In this document: one piece after another, positions 42,915 through 50,877 of the stretch
Numbering within the stretch: position 1 is the first letter of the stretch
How the letters are laid out: each line of letters starts with the position of its first letter
DNA from: Halobacteriales archaeon QS_8_69_26
GTDB lineage: Archaea > Halobacteriota > Halobacteria > Halobacteriales > SW-7-71-33
Direction of reading: 5' to 3'
Assembly: GCA_003023195.1 (NCBI GenBank)
Contig: PXRX01000023.1
Span: 1-64,000, forward strand
Length of the DNA: 64,000 bases
Position numbers and translations under genes: made by a program
The notes under the pieces: model-generated
Told to the model about the DNA's origin: nothing
Seen by the model: only the letters and a program-made list of their open reading frames with translations
Database searches by the model: none

Positions 42915-43841
42915 TCAGCCCAGCATCCCCCGGAGCCGGTCGACGATGCCGCCGTCGTCCTCGCCCGGGGCGTCGGGAGTCTCGCCCTCGCGCTTCTGGC
43001 GCTTGAGTTCCGTCAGCGCAGCGGTCTGGTCGTCGACCGTCGACTCGGAGGCGGTGGTCCGGTCGGCCTCGCCGGTCTTGAGCTGGCGGAGCCCGGCGAC
43101 CTGGTCGTCGACGCCCGACGAGCGGGTCGTGTCCGCCTCCACGTCCACGCCGGACACCTCCACGTCCATCTCCAGGTCCAGGGTCCGGTTCTCGGACTCC
43201 TCGACACCGCCCCAGGAGATTTCCGTCTCCTCCATGGCCTCCTCGATGTCCCGTTCTATCCGTTCGTCACTCCACTCCTCGGTGTCGTCGCCGTTCTCGC
43301 GCTTCGCTTCGACCTCCTCGATGGACGGTGGGCGGGCCTGCTGGATCCGGTGGGCGACCAGCGCCGCGCCCGTGGCGCCGACGACGGCGGTCAGTCCAAC
43401 CGCGTAGACGGCGACGACCGGGACGGTGAGGTCGGCGCCGTAGCCGTTCCAGTCCTGCGGATAGGCGGTCCAGAACCAGGCCACCGCCAGGGTCGTCACC
43501 GCCGCACCGCCCAGGGATCCGTACAGGGCGCGGTCCTCGACGGGCAGGAGCACCACGACGCCGACGAGGGTCGCGGGAACCGCGATCATCCCCAGCGCGT
43601 AAGCCGGGCCGGCCCAGGCGAAGTACGCCGGCGAGCGGGCGGGATTGGTGCCGGCGACCAGGAACAGCGCCAGCGCGATCCCGAGGAGGGCGATGCCGCC
43701 GAAGAAGACGCCGAAGCCGAGGTACACGTCGCGGTTGGCGTCGGGTTCGCCGATGAACTCGCGGTACAGCTCGAACAGCCGGTTGTCCGGGAGCGGGTCG
43801 CCACCCTCGTCACCCGGACCGGTCGCGGACGACGCCGACAT
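42915..43841 (-). CDS. Four-helix membrane protein with long disordered tail (DUF7139/CdpA-like?)
   Basis: A 308-residue protein. Residues ~20-165 carry four membrane helices (VYLGFGVFFGGIALLGIALAL and YALGMIAVPATLVGVVVLLP, with two later ones). Residues ~170-308 are an acidic disordered cytoplasmic tail with the short repeat DDQxAxLxxLK (GVDDQVAGLRQLK and TVDDQTAALTELKRQK) and a final amphipathic RLRGMLG. The layout resembles my recollection of the haloarchaeal DUF7139 family and the midcell-ring anchor CdpA. I hold this as a hypothesis. It lies directly upstream of the actin-like gene on the same strand. Confidence 0.8.
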   Translation of the reverse strand: MSASSATGPGDEGGDPLPDNRLFELYREFIGEPDANRDVYLGFGVFFGGIALLGIALALFLVAGTNPARSPAYFAWAGPAYALGMIAVPATLVGVVVLLPVEDRALYGSLGGAAVTTLAVAWFWTAYPQDWNGYGADLTVPVVAVYAVGLTAVVGATGAALVAHRIQQARPPSIEEVEAKRENGDDTEEWSDERIERDIEEAMEETEISWGGVEESENRTLDLEMDVEVSGVDVEADTTRSSGVDDQVAGLRQLKTGEADRTTASESTVDDQTAALTELKRQKREGETPDAPGEDDGGIVDRLRGMLG

Positions 43842-43983
43842 GGACGGCCGTTCCACGTCGAGTGTAATGACTGTTTGGCACGGGCCGGTCCCGTCACGCG
43901 GGTGTCAGACGATCTATCCGAGCGCCCACGCCGGCCGTACCGGGCTCCGAACGGTTTTTATTTTATTCGCCTGTGGTCGGAAC

Positions 43984-44367
43984 ATGGCAGCGATCGACGT
44001 ACGGGGCGTGACGGAGCGGTACGGGGACGTCACCGCACTCCGGTCGCTCGACCTGTCCGTCGAGGAGGGGGAAATATACGGGTTCCCGATCGTCCGGCTG
44101 GTCGTCTACGCCGTCAACGGGTTCGAGTCGCCGTCCACTAATCCCGAGTGGGCCACCGTCCTCCTCACGGTCAACCCCACGACCGCCGTCCGGACGGCGA
44201 TCCACGGGTGGATCCCGTCGCTGTTCCGGGCGACCTTCGGCGGACCGCCCGGGAGCGGCGAGTCGGCGTTCTACCAGGACCCCGCCTTCGGCGCGGTGGT
44301 GCTCGTCGTCTGGGGCGTTCTGGTCCCGGTCGTCGGGTACCTCCGGTTCCGACGGGCCGACCTCTGA
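43984..44367 (+). pseudogene. In-frame deletion chimera of ABC ATPase start and permease end
   Basis: The 127-codon frame begins like an ABC ATPase (AIDVRGVTERYGDVTALRSLDLSVEEGEIYGF) and stops matching exactly where LGPNGAGKST should begin. It then continues as the last part of an ABC-2 permease (VRLVVYAVNGFES, NPTTAVRTAIHGWIPSLFRA and a final helix VVLVVWGVLVPVVGYLRFRR). The junction is near 44083-44090. About 1.5-2 kb of an ATPase-permease gene pair appears to have been lost. With no Walker motifs it cannot be a working transporter. Confidence 0.85.
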
Positions 44368-44465
44368 CGCGGCCGGTCGGATCCTCGCCTCCTCGATAAC
44401 GTCCCCCGGGTCGTGGAGGGATCCCAAACGACGCTCCTTTGTCCGCCCGGTCCGCACCCGGAGGT

Positions 44466-45659
44466 ATGGACACGACAGAGGCCTTCGTCGGACTGGACTG
44501 CGTCGACTGCGGAGAGCGGTTCGAGCCGAGCGAGGCGACCGGACGGTGTCCGGATTGCGGCGGGATCCTCGACCCCGCCTACGACCTGGACCGGGTCGAC
44601 CTCTCGCGGTCCGACCTGGCGGACCGGCCGTTCGAGTCGATGTGGCGCTACCGGGAACTCCTCCCCTTCACGCGGGAGGCGGCGGTGACGATGGACGAGG
44701 GCGCCACCCAACTGGTCGAGTGCCCGACTCTCGCCGAGGAGATGGGCGTCGACCGGGTCTTGATCAAGGACGAGGGCCGGAACCCCACGGGCACCTTCAA
44801 GGACCGGGGCGCGACCGTGGCGGTCACTGCCGCCAACGAGGCCGGCGCTACCGACGTCGCCCTCGCCTCTGCGGGGAACGCGGGCCAGGCGGCGAGCGCC
44901 TACGCCGCGCGCGCGGACCTGGACTCGCACGTGTTCCTCCCCTCGCGGGCGAACTTCGTCACCAAGGCGATGGTCAACGTCCACGGCGGGGACCTGACCG
45001 TCGTCGGGGGTCGGATCGGCGACGCCGGCGAGGCCTTCGAGGAGGCCCTGGCCGAGAACGAGGGCTGGCACCCCGTCCAGACCTTCGTCACCCCCTACCG
45101 CCACGACGGCAAGAAGACGATGGTGTACGAACTCCTGGAGCAGATGGACTGGGAGACTCCCGACGCCGTGGTCTACCCCACCGGGGGCGGCGTGGGCCTC
45201 GTCGGGATGCACAAGGGCGCGAAGGAGTTCCGCGACCTGGGACTCGTCGACGACCTGGTGCCGATGTACGCCGCCCAGTCCGAGGGGTGTGCGCCCGTCG
45301 TCCGTGCCGTCGAGGAGGGCCGGGACGTCCACGAGGCCTGGGGGAACCCCGACACGATCTGTGGCGGCATCGAGATCCCCGACCCCGGTGCCAGTCCGCT
45401 CATCCTCGACGCCATCCGGGAGTCCGGCGGCGGCGCGGTCGCCACGACCGACGACGAGATACTGGAAGCCGCCGTCGCGGTGGCCGCGCGTGCGGGCGTC
45501 GAGATGGGGGCCTCCTGTGCGGCCGCCGCGAGCGGCGCCTGGGGACTGGCCGAGCGCGGCGAGTTCGGCCCAGACGACACGGTCGTCCTCCTCAACACCG
45601 GCGCCGGCAACAAGGACGCGGACGTCCTCCGGAGCCACCTGATGAGCGAGGGCGTCTGA
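44466..45659 (+). CDS. thrC: Threonine synthase
   Basis: A 397-residue PLP enzyme converting O-phosphohomoserine to threonine. The N-terminus carries a zinc-ribbon-like CVDCGERF...CPDCGG common to archaeal forms. The PLP Lys is in NPTGTFKDRGA (Lys about 110), with SAGNAGQAASAYAAR and the phosphate-binding glycine loop VYPTGGGVGLVG. The length is normal. No other threonine pathway gene is adjacent; a close paralogue would be cysteate synthase, but threonine synthase fits best. Confidence 0.92.
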   Translation: MDTTEAFVGLDCVDCGERFEPSEATGRCPDCGGILDPAYDLDRVDLSRSDLADRPFESMWRYRELLPFTREAAVTMDEGATQLVECPTLAEEMGVDRVLIKDEGRNPTGTFKDRGATVAVTAANEAGATDVALASAGNAGQAASAYAARADLDSHVFLPSRANFVTKAMVNVHGGDLTVVGGRIGDAGEAFEEALAENEGWHPVQTFVTPYRHDGKKTMVYELLEQMDWETPDAVVYPTGGGVGLVGMHKGAKEFRDLGLVDDLVPMYAAQSEGCAPVVRAVEEGRDVHEAWGNPDTICGGIEIPDPGASPLILDAIRESGGGAVATTDDEILEAAVAVAARAGVEMGASCAAAASGAWGLAERGEFGPDDTVVLLNTGAGNKDADVLRSHLMSEGV

Positions 45660-45842
45660 ACGCCGTTCCGGATCCCGCCCGGGCGCGCCACGGACCGGAG
45701 TCGCTCCCGCCGGCCGTAATTCGTGAGACGATCATATAGGATAAGTGAATTATACTGCTGGTCCTCCGTAGCGACACCCGTGCTATCGGTTGTACTGGGG
45801 ATTTTATCTCCTCACACTCCCTACGAGAAGGTGGAAATTACA

Positions 45843-46302
45843 ATGAGTCAAGATCTTTCCACCGTCGAGTCGAACCGCGACGTCGTCGAGAACTTCAACG
45901 ACGCCATCTTCGGACGCCACGACGTCGAGGCCGGGATCGACCTGCTCTCCCCGGAGTTCATCCACCGCGAGTCGGGCGCGTCGGGTCCGGGGCATCGACG
46001 GCGACCGGGACTACTCCCGGACCATGCTGGAGGCGTTCCCCGACGTCGAGATGGACGTCGCAGAGACCGTCGCCGAGGACGACCGCGTCGTCCAGTTCTT
46101 CGAGACGCGCGCCACCAACGACGGCGAGATGACCCTGGGCGGGGACCGCGTCCTCCGACCCTCGGGCGAGCGGATGCCCTGGCACGGGTTCGTCTCGATG
46201 CGGATCGAGGACGACGAGATCGCCGAGGGCAACCTCCTGACCGACGACCTCGCGCTCTACCGCCAGCTGGGCCTGGTCCCGCTGGGCGAGATGGCGGCCT
46301 GA
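45843..46302 (+). pseudogene. SnoaL-like/NTF2-fold protein with frameshift
   Basis: The first frame (MSQDLSTVESNRDVVENFNDAIFGRHDVEAGIDLLSPEFIHRESGAS) and the second (VRGIDGDRDYSRTMLEAFPDVEMDVAETVAEDDRVVQFFETRATNDGEM, ending LVPLGEMAA) are the two halves of a SnoaL/ester-cyclase-type NTF2-fold protein of about 150 residues. Removing one G from the GGG at about 45983-45985 restores a single frame. It is a recent mutation or a sequencing error at a G run. A substrate cannot be given. Confidence 0.82.
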
Positions 46303-46450
46303 AGCGACCGACTTCGAGCCTTTTCCGGATCGACCGGGTGTAATACTCCGGTCACTCTCTTGGTTGGTGTGCGATCCCTCGCACCCTTTGCTGTCCCGGT
46401 TCCAACTGCAATCCGTTCCAGCGACGTCCCCCTCCGAGCGGGATCCGCGT

Positions 46451-46470
46451 TTACAGTAACGTTACTGTAA
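46451..46470. promoter_or_regulatory. Perfect palindrome with TACAGTA-ACGT-TACTGTA core
   Basis: A 20-bp perfect inverted repeat (TTACAGTAAC/GTTACTGTAA) lies between the convergent ends of the SnoaL-like gene and nth. It is the most symmetrical copy of the recurrent element along with the one at 59454. Its position away from any start argues for a structural, termination or chromosome-organising role, or for a spreading repeat. Confidence 0.75.
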
Positions 46471-46527
46471 GGGATCGGGATTCCCGTACGGACACTACGC
46501 CCTCGCGAGTCAGGTATGTCGGCCCCG

Positions 46528-47370
46528 TTACTCCCCGGGTGATCCACCGGATCCGTCCCGCGCCTTGACGGCGTCCGCCGGGTCGACGACGGTTCCCGTC
46601 GAGGGTTCGACGCCCACCTGGTCGCAGAGGTCCGAGAGCGGGCAGGCCTCGGGGCCGTCCAGGCAGGCCGGTTTGCGGGCCGAACAGTACTCGCGCCCGA
46701 ACTGGATGCTGGCGGTGTGGCCGAACCCGCACTTCTCCGGGGGGACTTCGCTCTCCAGGACCTCCCGAACCGCTTCGTGGTCGGCGTCCGGCGGCGCGAT
46801 CCCCAGTCTCCGGTAAATGCGGTGGACGTGGGTGTCGACGGGGAAGACACCCTCCCGACCGCCCGAGAAGAGGAGCACGCAGTCCGCCGTCTTGGGTCCG
46901 ACGCCGTTCATCGAGAGCAGTTCCTCGCGGACCGCCCCGGGGTCACCGGTCCTGACGAACTCGTCGAATCCGGCCGCCGATCCGTACTCCCCCAGGATCC
47001 GTTCGGCGATGGCGACGATCCGTCTGGACTTCTGGTTGTACAGCCCCGCCGCGGAGATGGCGTCGGCCAGGTCGGCGCGGTCGGCCGCCGCCAGGGACTC
47101 GGCCAGGTCCCCCTCGCCGCCGTACCGGTCCATCAGTTCCTCGAACGCGGGCTGGGAGGCCTTGTCCGAGGTGTTCTGGCTGAGGATCGTCCGGACGAGA
47201 CACTCGAAGGCGGGGCGCCCGCCGTAGGCCTTCTGCCAGTAGATGTCCCCCAGTCGGTCGACGACGGCCTCGGCCCGGGTGTCGGCCTCGCCGACGGGGT
47301 ACTCCGCCGGTCGGCCCCCGCCCTCGTCGCCGCCGCTGATGTTCCGGTCGGGTTCCGGGTCGTCGCTCAT
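46528..47370 (-). CDS. nth: Endonuclease III (DNA glycosylase/AP lyase)
   Basis: A 280-residue base-excision enzyme removing oxidised pyrimidines. The helix-hairpin-helix is LSMNGVGPKTADCVLLF, with catalytic Lys in GPKTA (about 158), and the catalytic Asp is in FPVDTHVHRI (~177). The [4Fe-4S] ligands are the four Cys in YCSARKPACLDGPEACPLSDLC (~228-249). The N-terminal ~30 residues and C-terminal ~25 are acidic extensions typical of haloarchaea. Confidence 0.95.
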   Translation of the reverse strand: MSDDPEPDRNISGGDEGGGRPAEYPVGEADTRAEAVVDRLGDIYWQKAYGGRPAFECLVRTILSQNTSDKASQPAFEELMDRYGGEGDLAESLAAADRADLADAISAAGLYNQKSRRIVAIAERILGEYGSAAGFDEFVRTGDPGAVREELLSMNGVGPKTADCVLLFSGGREGVFPVDTHVHRIYRRLGIAPPDADHEAVREVLESEVPPEKCGFGHTASIQFGREYCSARKPACLDGPEACPLSDLCDQVGVEPSTGTVVDPADAVKARDGSGGSPGE

Positions 47371-47539
47371 GCCCGCGGCTTCGCGCGGGCGATTGAAAAT
47401 CGCGGTGGATCCGGATCCGCTCTCGACCGCCTCGTGGGTCCAGATCCGTTCTCTCCCTTGCGATGGATCCCGATCCGTCTTCAGCCATCTGGTGGATCCG
47501 GGACAGTCCTCCAGTGGTACCGGTGCCGGAGGAGACGGG

Positions 47540-47962
47540 TTACGTCTCGACGGTCAACTCGAAGGTGAGTTCGGCGCCGTCGGACAGGGCCTCGACCATG
47601 CCGTGGTCGAACCCGTCGGCGGCGTGTTCGGCCCCGACGGCGACTGTCCGGTCGTCGACGTGGTCGCTGGTCCGGACGACGCAACTCCGGTCGCTGTCGA
47701 AGGTCAGGTCCGGGTCCCCACGGGCGGCGACCGAGGCCTCGTGGCCGCCGGCCCTGACCGTCACGGTGATGGCGGCGCCGCGGTCCTGGCAGGCCGCGAC
47801 GAACTCGGGGTCGAAGTCGGAGGCGGCCCGGTCGGCCTCGATTCCGAGGATGCAGTCGCCCGCCGGGGTGAGGTAGTCGTCGGTGGTCACCTCGAACGTG
47901 CTGCCGTGGGCCGCGGTCACGTTCTCGTGGCCGCTGGCCGTGACGACTTGACGGTAGCCCAT
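47540..47962 (-). CDS. DUF371 family protein
   Basis: A 140-residue archaeal DUF371 protein. The signature is GYRQVVTASGHENVTAAHGSTFEVTTDDYLTPAGDCILGIEAD at the N-terminus; the rest is beta-rich. The family is widespread in archaea with no known biochemical role; conserved His and Cys suggest metal binding or a redox site. ATG 47962 matches the family start; a longer frame upstream is excluded. Confidence 0.9.
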   Translation of the reverse strand: MGYRQVVTASGHENVTAAHGSTFEVTTDDYLTPAGDCILGIEADRAASDFDPEFVAACQDRGAAITVTVRAGGHEASVAARGDPDLTFDSDRSCVVRTSDHVDDRTVAVGAEHAADGFDHGMVEALSDGAELTFELTVET

Positions 47963-48110
47963 CGTCGGCTCTCGCCGGTCGTCACTACAGTAGGTTTCGA
48001 TCCGCGGAAAGCTCATTGTCGGTGGTCGTCCGCCGGGGGTGGGGTGGGTTTCGATCCGGCGCGACCGTGTGACGGTGTCCCCCGGCCAGCGCCGCCCCTG
48101 TCCCGACAGT

Positions 48111-48299
48111 CTACGCCTCCCGGGTCGCGACGGTGACCGTGACCGCCCCGCAGGTGCACTCGTAGGCACGCCGGACCCCACCGTCCGTGCGCATCTCCAT
48201 CATGAGGCGGTCCTCCGTGAGGCGGCGGTCGCAGTTCGACCCCTCGCACGTGCTCGCCAACCCGTCCAGCATGGACGGAGGGACGGTCCCCACCATCAT
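48111..48299 (-). CDS. Small CxC/Cys-pair protein
   Basis: A 53-62-residue protein (starts at 48299, 48296 or 48272). It has two Cys groups (STCEGSNCDRRL and YECTCGAVTVTV) that can form a small zinc site. Such haloarchaeal micro-zinc proteins are common and mostly uncharacterised. The end lies close to the DUF371 gene start. Confidence 0.6.
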   Translation of the reverse strand: MMVGTVPPSMLDGLASTCEGSNCDRRLTEDRLMMEMRTDGGVRRAYECTCGAVTVTVATREA

Positions 48300-48663
48300 C
48301 AAGGCGACCCGGCCCCGCGGTGAAAGTGAAACTGGCCGGGGCGACGTCGACGGTGACGCCGGGGCGGGGTCGGCAGTGCCGTCCCGGCGATCCGGCGGTG
48401 CCAACGGGGTCGATTGACCCCCGTGTGTGGACCGTTTGCAGGGGACAATCGGGGGGAGGCGAGGGATTTTCGACGTTGCGAGTATCGGTAGGTTTAAATT
48501 CCAAGACGTTCGACTAAGGGTAACCGGAACGCCATCGGCTTCCGGGGGCACAGCGCGCTGGACAAATGAGAGGGCATCCTTGTAACTCGACGAATGCGCT
48601 CGGCCAGCCGTGTGTGTCCCGTCCGGGACGGATCCGGACACGACACAAACGAGGTACAACACC
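48300..48663. other. Intergenic region with promoter and long leader
   Basis: A TATA-like GGTTTAAATT lies at 48491-48500. Transcription from about 48520 would give a leader near 145 nt before ATG 48664, long for haloarchaea. The leader contains a small hairpin GTCCC-GTCC-GGGAC (48616-48629). A post-transcriptional control element is possible. No gene is evident. Confidence 0.5.
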
Positions 48664-49620
48664 ATGGTAGACGGAGAAACAGAAACCGAACCCGACCGAA
48701 CCGACGAACAGACCGAAACCGAAACCGAGGGCCCGACTTCTATCGACACATCGAAGAACGTCTCGGTGACCGACGAGGACCTACAGGAGAAATCTAAAGG
48801 GCAGCTGATCAAACTCGCCGGACAGCTACGCGACCGGCGCAACGAACTGAACCAGATGGCCTCCGAGCGGGCCTCCAAGCGCGACGACCTCAACGCCAAG
48901 ACCCGCGAGACGGTCGACGAGGCCCAGAAGCACCGCGAGAAGCGCGACGAGCTCAACGAGCAGGTCCAGGAACACAAGGAGAAGCGCAACGAGCTCAACG
49001 CGAAGGCCAACGAACTGTTCGACAAGGTCGAGGAGATGAAGGACGACCTCGACCTGGACGAGGGCAAGTCCCTGGAGGAACTCGAGGACGAAATCGAGGA
49101 CCTCGAGTTCAAACAGCAGACCGAGGTGCTCTCGCCCGACGAGGAGCGCGACCTCATCGAGAAGATAGAGGAGAAACGCGAGAAGTACCAGCAGCGCAAG
49201 GAGAAGCTCGAACAGAACGACGACGTCGAGGAACTCGCCGAGGAGGCCTCGGACGTCCGGAGCGAGGCCTCGAAGCACCACCAGAAGGTGACCGAACTCG
49301 CGGACGAGGCCCAGGAGCATCACAACCAGATGATCGAGGCCTACCGCGAGGCCGACGAGATCCGTGACGAGGCCGACGAGATGCACGAGAAGTTCGTCGA
49401 TGCCCAGGAGGCCGCGGACCAGCACCACGAGGACTTCGTGCGCGTCCAGAAGCGGCTCCGCGAACTCGACAAGAAGGAAGAGGAGGAGCGCAAGTCCGAG
49501 CGCGACAAGGAGCGCGAGAAGGCCAAGGAGGAGGCCGAGGAGATCTACCAGAAGTTCAAGGAAGGCGAGACCCTCGACACCGAGGACCTGATGAAGCTCC
49601 AGAAGACGGGGCTCCTGTAA
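48664..49620 (+). CDS. Coiled-coil protein, haloarchaeal
   Basis: A 318-residue protein, almost entirely charged heptad-rich coiled coil (about 45-300), for example LAGQLRDRRNELNQMASERASKRDDLNAKT, with an acidic Thr/Glu-rich start and an end QKTGLL. The family is conserved in haloarchaea and sometimes annotated as phosphoserine phosphatase-like or structural, without proof. It may form filaments or scaffold nucleoid or envelope proteins. The Lys/Glu alternation is unusual for a haloarchaeal proteome, which normally avoids Lys. Confidence 0.88.
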   Translation: MVDGETETEPDRTDEQTETETEGPTSIDTSKNVSVTDEDLQEKSKGQLIKLAGQLRDRRNELNQMASERASKRDDLNAKTRETVDEAQKHREKRDELNEQVQEHKEKRNELNAKANELFDKVEEMKDDLDLDEGKSLEELEDEIEDLEFKQQTEVLSPDEERDLIEKIEEKREKYQQRKEKLEQNDDVEELAEEASDVRSEASKHHQKVTELADEAQEHHNQMIEAYREADEIRDEADEMHEKFVDAQEAADQHHEDFVRVQKRLRELDKKEEEERKSERDKEREKAKEEAEEIYQKFKEGETLDTEDLMKLQKTGLL

Positions 49621-49860
49621 CCCGGCACGTTCTTCGTACTGTTCGTCCCCCGAGACGCCGACCCCGGAGCCTGGCGTCTACGGTCCGGACCCATCGGGTC
49701 GACGCGTCACGGATCCGCCCCGAGGTGACCCCTCCCGGATCCCCGTCCGGAGCCGAGCCACTTTTCCTACCGAGGGTGTCACGGGGTGGCATGGCATCGC
49801 CAACGTGCGTCGAGGCGAGATTGACGACCGATCGGGGTCCCGGCCGAGGGGGTGACTGCC

Positions 49861-50868
49861 GTGGCTAGTGCCGGGTGGCTCGGCCGCGCACTCGGTCGGC
49901 TAGCGATCACGGTATCCGTGCTGTTCCTGGCGGTCGTGGTGTCGTTCCTGGTATTCGTGTGGTATCCCAGCAACCTGGCCGAACTGTTCGGCGTCGGGGT
50001 CGTCGTCGTGGTCGCCGTGGGGGCGCTCAAGGCCGGGAGCAACGTCGCCGGGAGCGCCCTCCCGGAGCACGACGTGGGCGAGGTGGCCGTCGAGGGCCCC
50101 ATCGTTCGGCGGCGCTCGGGTGGTCCGATCCCGGGCGGCGGGCCGGTCGCGGCGGCGGACGAGGTGGTCGAGCAGATAGAGCGGGCCGACGAGGACGGCA
50201 GCGCCCGGGCGCTGCTGTTGAAACTCAACACGCCCGGGGGACAGGTCGTCCCGAGCGACGACATCCGGCTGGCGGCCCAGGAGTTCGACGGACCGACGGT
50301 CGCGTACGCCACCGACACCTGCGCCTCGGGCGGGTACTGGATCGCGTCGGGGTGTGACGAACTCTGGGCGCGGGAGGGGTCCATCGTGGGGTCCATCGGC
50401 GTCATCGGCTCGCAGGTCAACGCCAAGGAACTCGCCGACAGGGTGGGCCTGCGCTACGAGCGCCTGGCGGCGGGCGAGTACAAGGACGCAGGGATGCCGC
50501 TGAAGGAGATGACCGACGACGACAGGGAGTACCTCCAGGGAATTATCGACGGGTTCTACGACGACTTCGTCGACCGAGTGGTCGAGGGCCGGGACCTCGA
50601 ACCCGAGGAGGTCAGGGACACCGAGGCCCGGGTCTACCTGGGCGAGGAGGCCCGCGAGATGGGGCTGGTCGACGAACTCGGGACCCGGGAGGACGTGGAG
50701 GCGGAACTGGCCGAGCGACTGGGAGTCCCAGAGGTGACGGTCAAGGAGTTCGAACGGTCGACGCCGCTTCCGGTCCGGTTCCAGTCCGGCGTCCGGCGGG
50801 TCGCCTACGCCTTCGGGGCCGGGGTCGCCGGCGTCGTCGCCGACGACGGCTGGGAGTTCCGGGTCTGA
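49861..50868 (+). CDS. sppA: Signal peptide peptidase SppA-like (S49 protease)
   Basis: A 335-residue protein. Two N-terminal membrane helices (LAITVSVLFLAVVVSFLVFVW and LFGVGVVVVVAVGALKAG) are followed by a ClpP/crotonase-like S49 domain: LLLKLNTPGGQVVPSDDI, nucleophile Ser in ATDTCASGGYWIASGCDELWA (~151-171), and the general-base Lys in AAGEYKDAGMPLKEMTDDD (~202-220). It degrades signal peptides or membrane fragments. GTG 49861, with GGGGGTGA upstream, is preferred; GTG 49852 would add three residues. Confidence 0.9.
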   Translation: MASAGWLGRALGRLAITVSVLFLAVVVSFLVFVWYPSNLAELFGVGVVVVVAVGALKAGSNVAGSALPEHDVGEVAVEGPIVRRRSGGPIPGGGPVAAADEVVEQIERADEDGSARALLLKLNTPGGQVVPSDDIRLAAQEFDGPTVAYATDTCASGGYWIASGCDELWAREGSIVGSIGVIGSQVNAKELADRVGLRYERLAAGEYKDAGMPLKEMTDDDREYLQGIIDGFYDDFVDRVVEGRDLEPEEVRDTEARVYLGEEAREMGLVDELGTREDVEAELAERLGVPEVTVKEFERSTPLPVRFQSGVRRVAYAFGAGVAGVVADDGWEFRV

Positions 50869-50877
50869 AGTCCGGGG

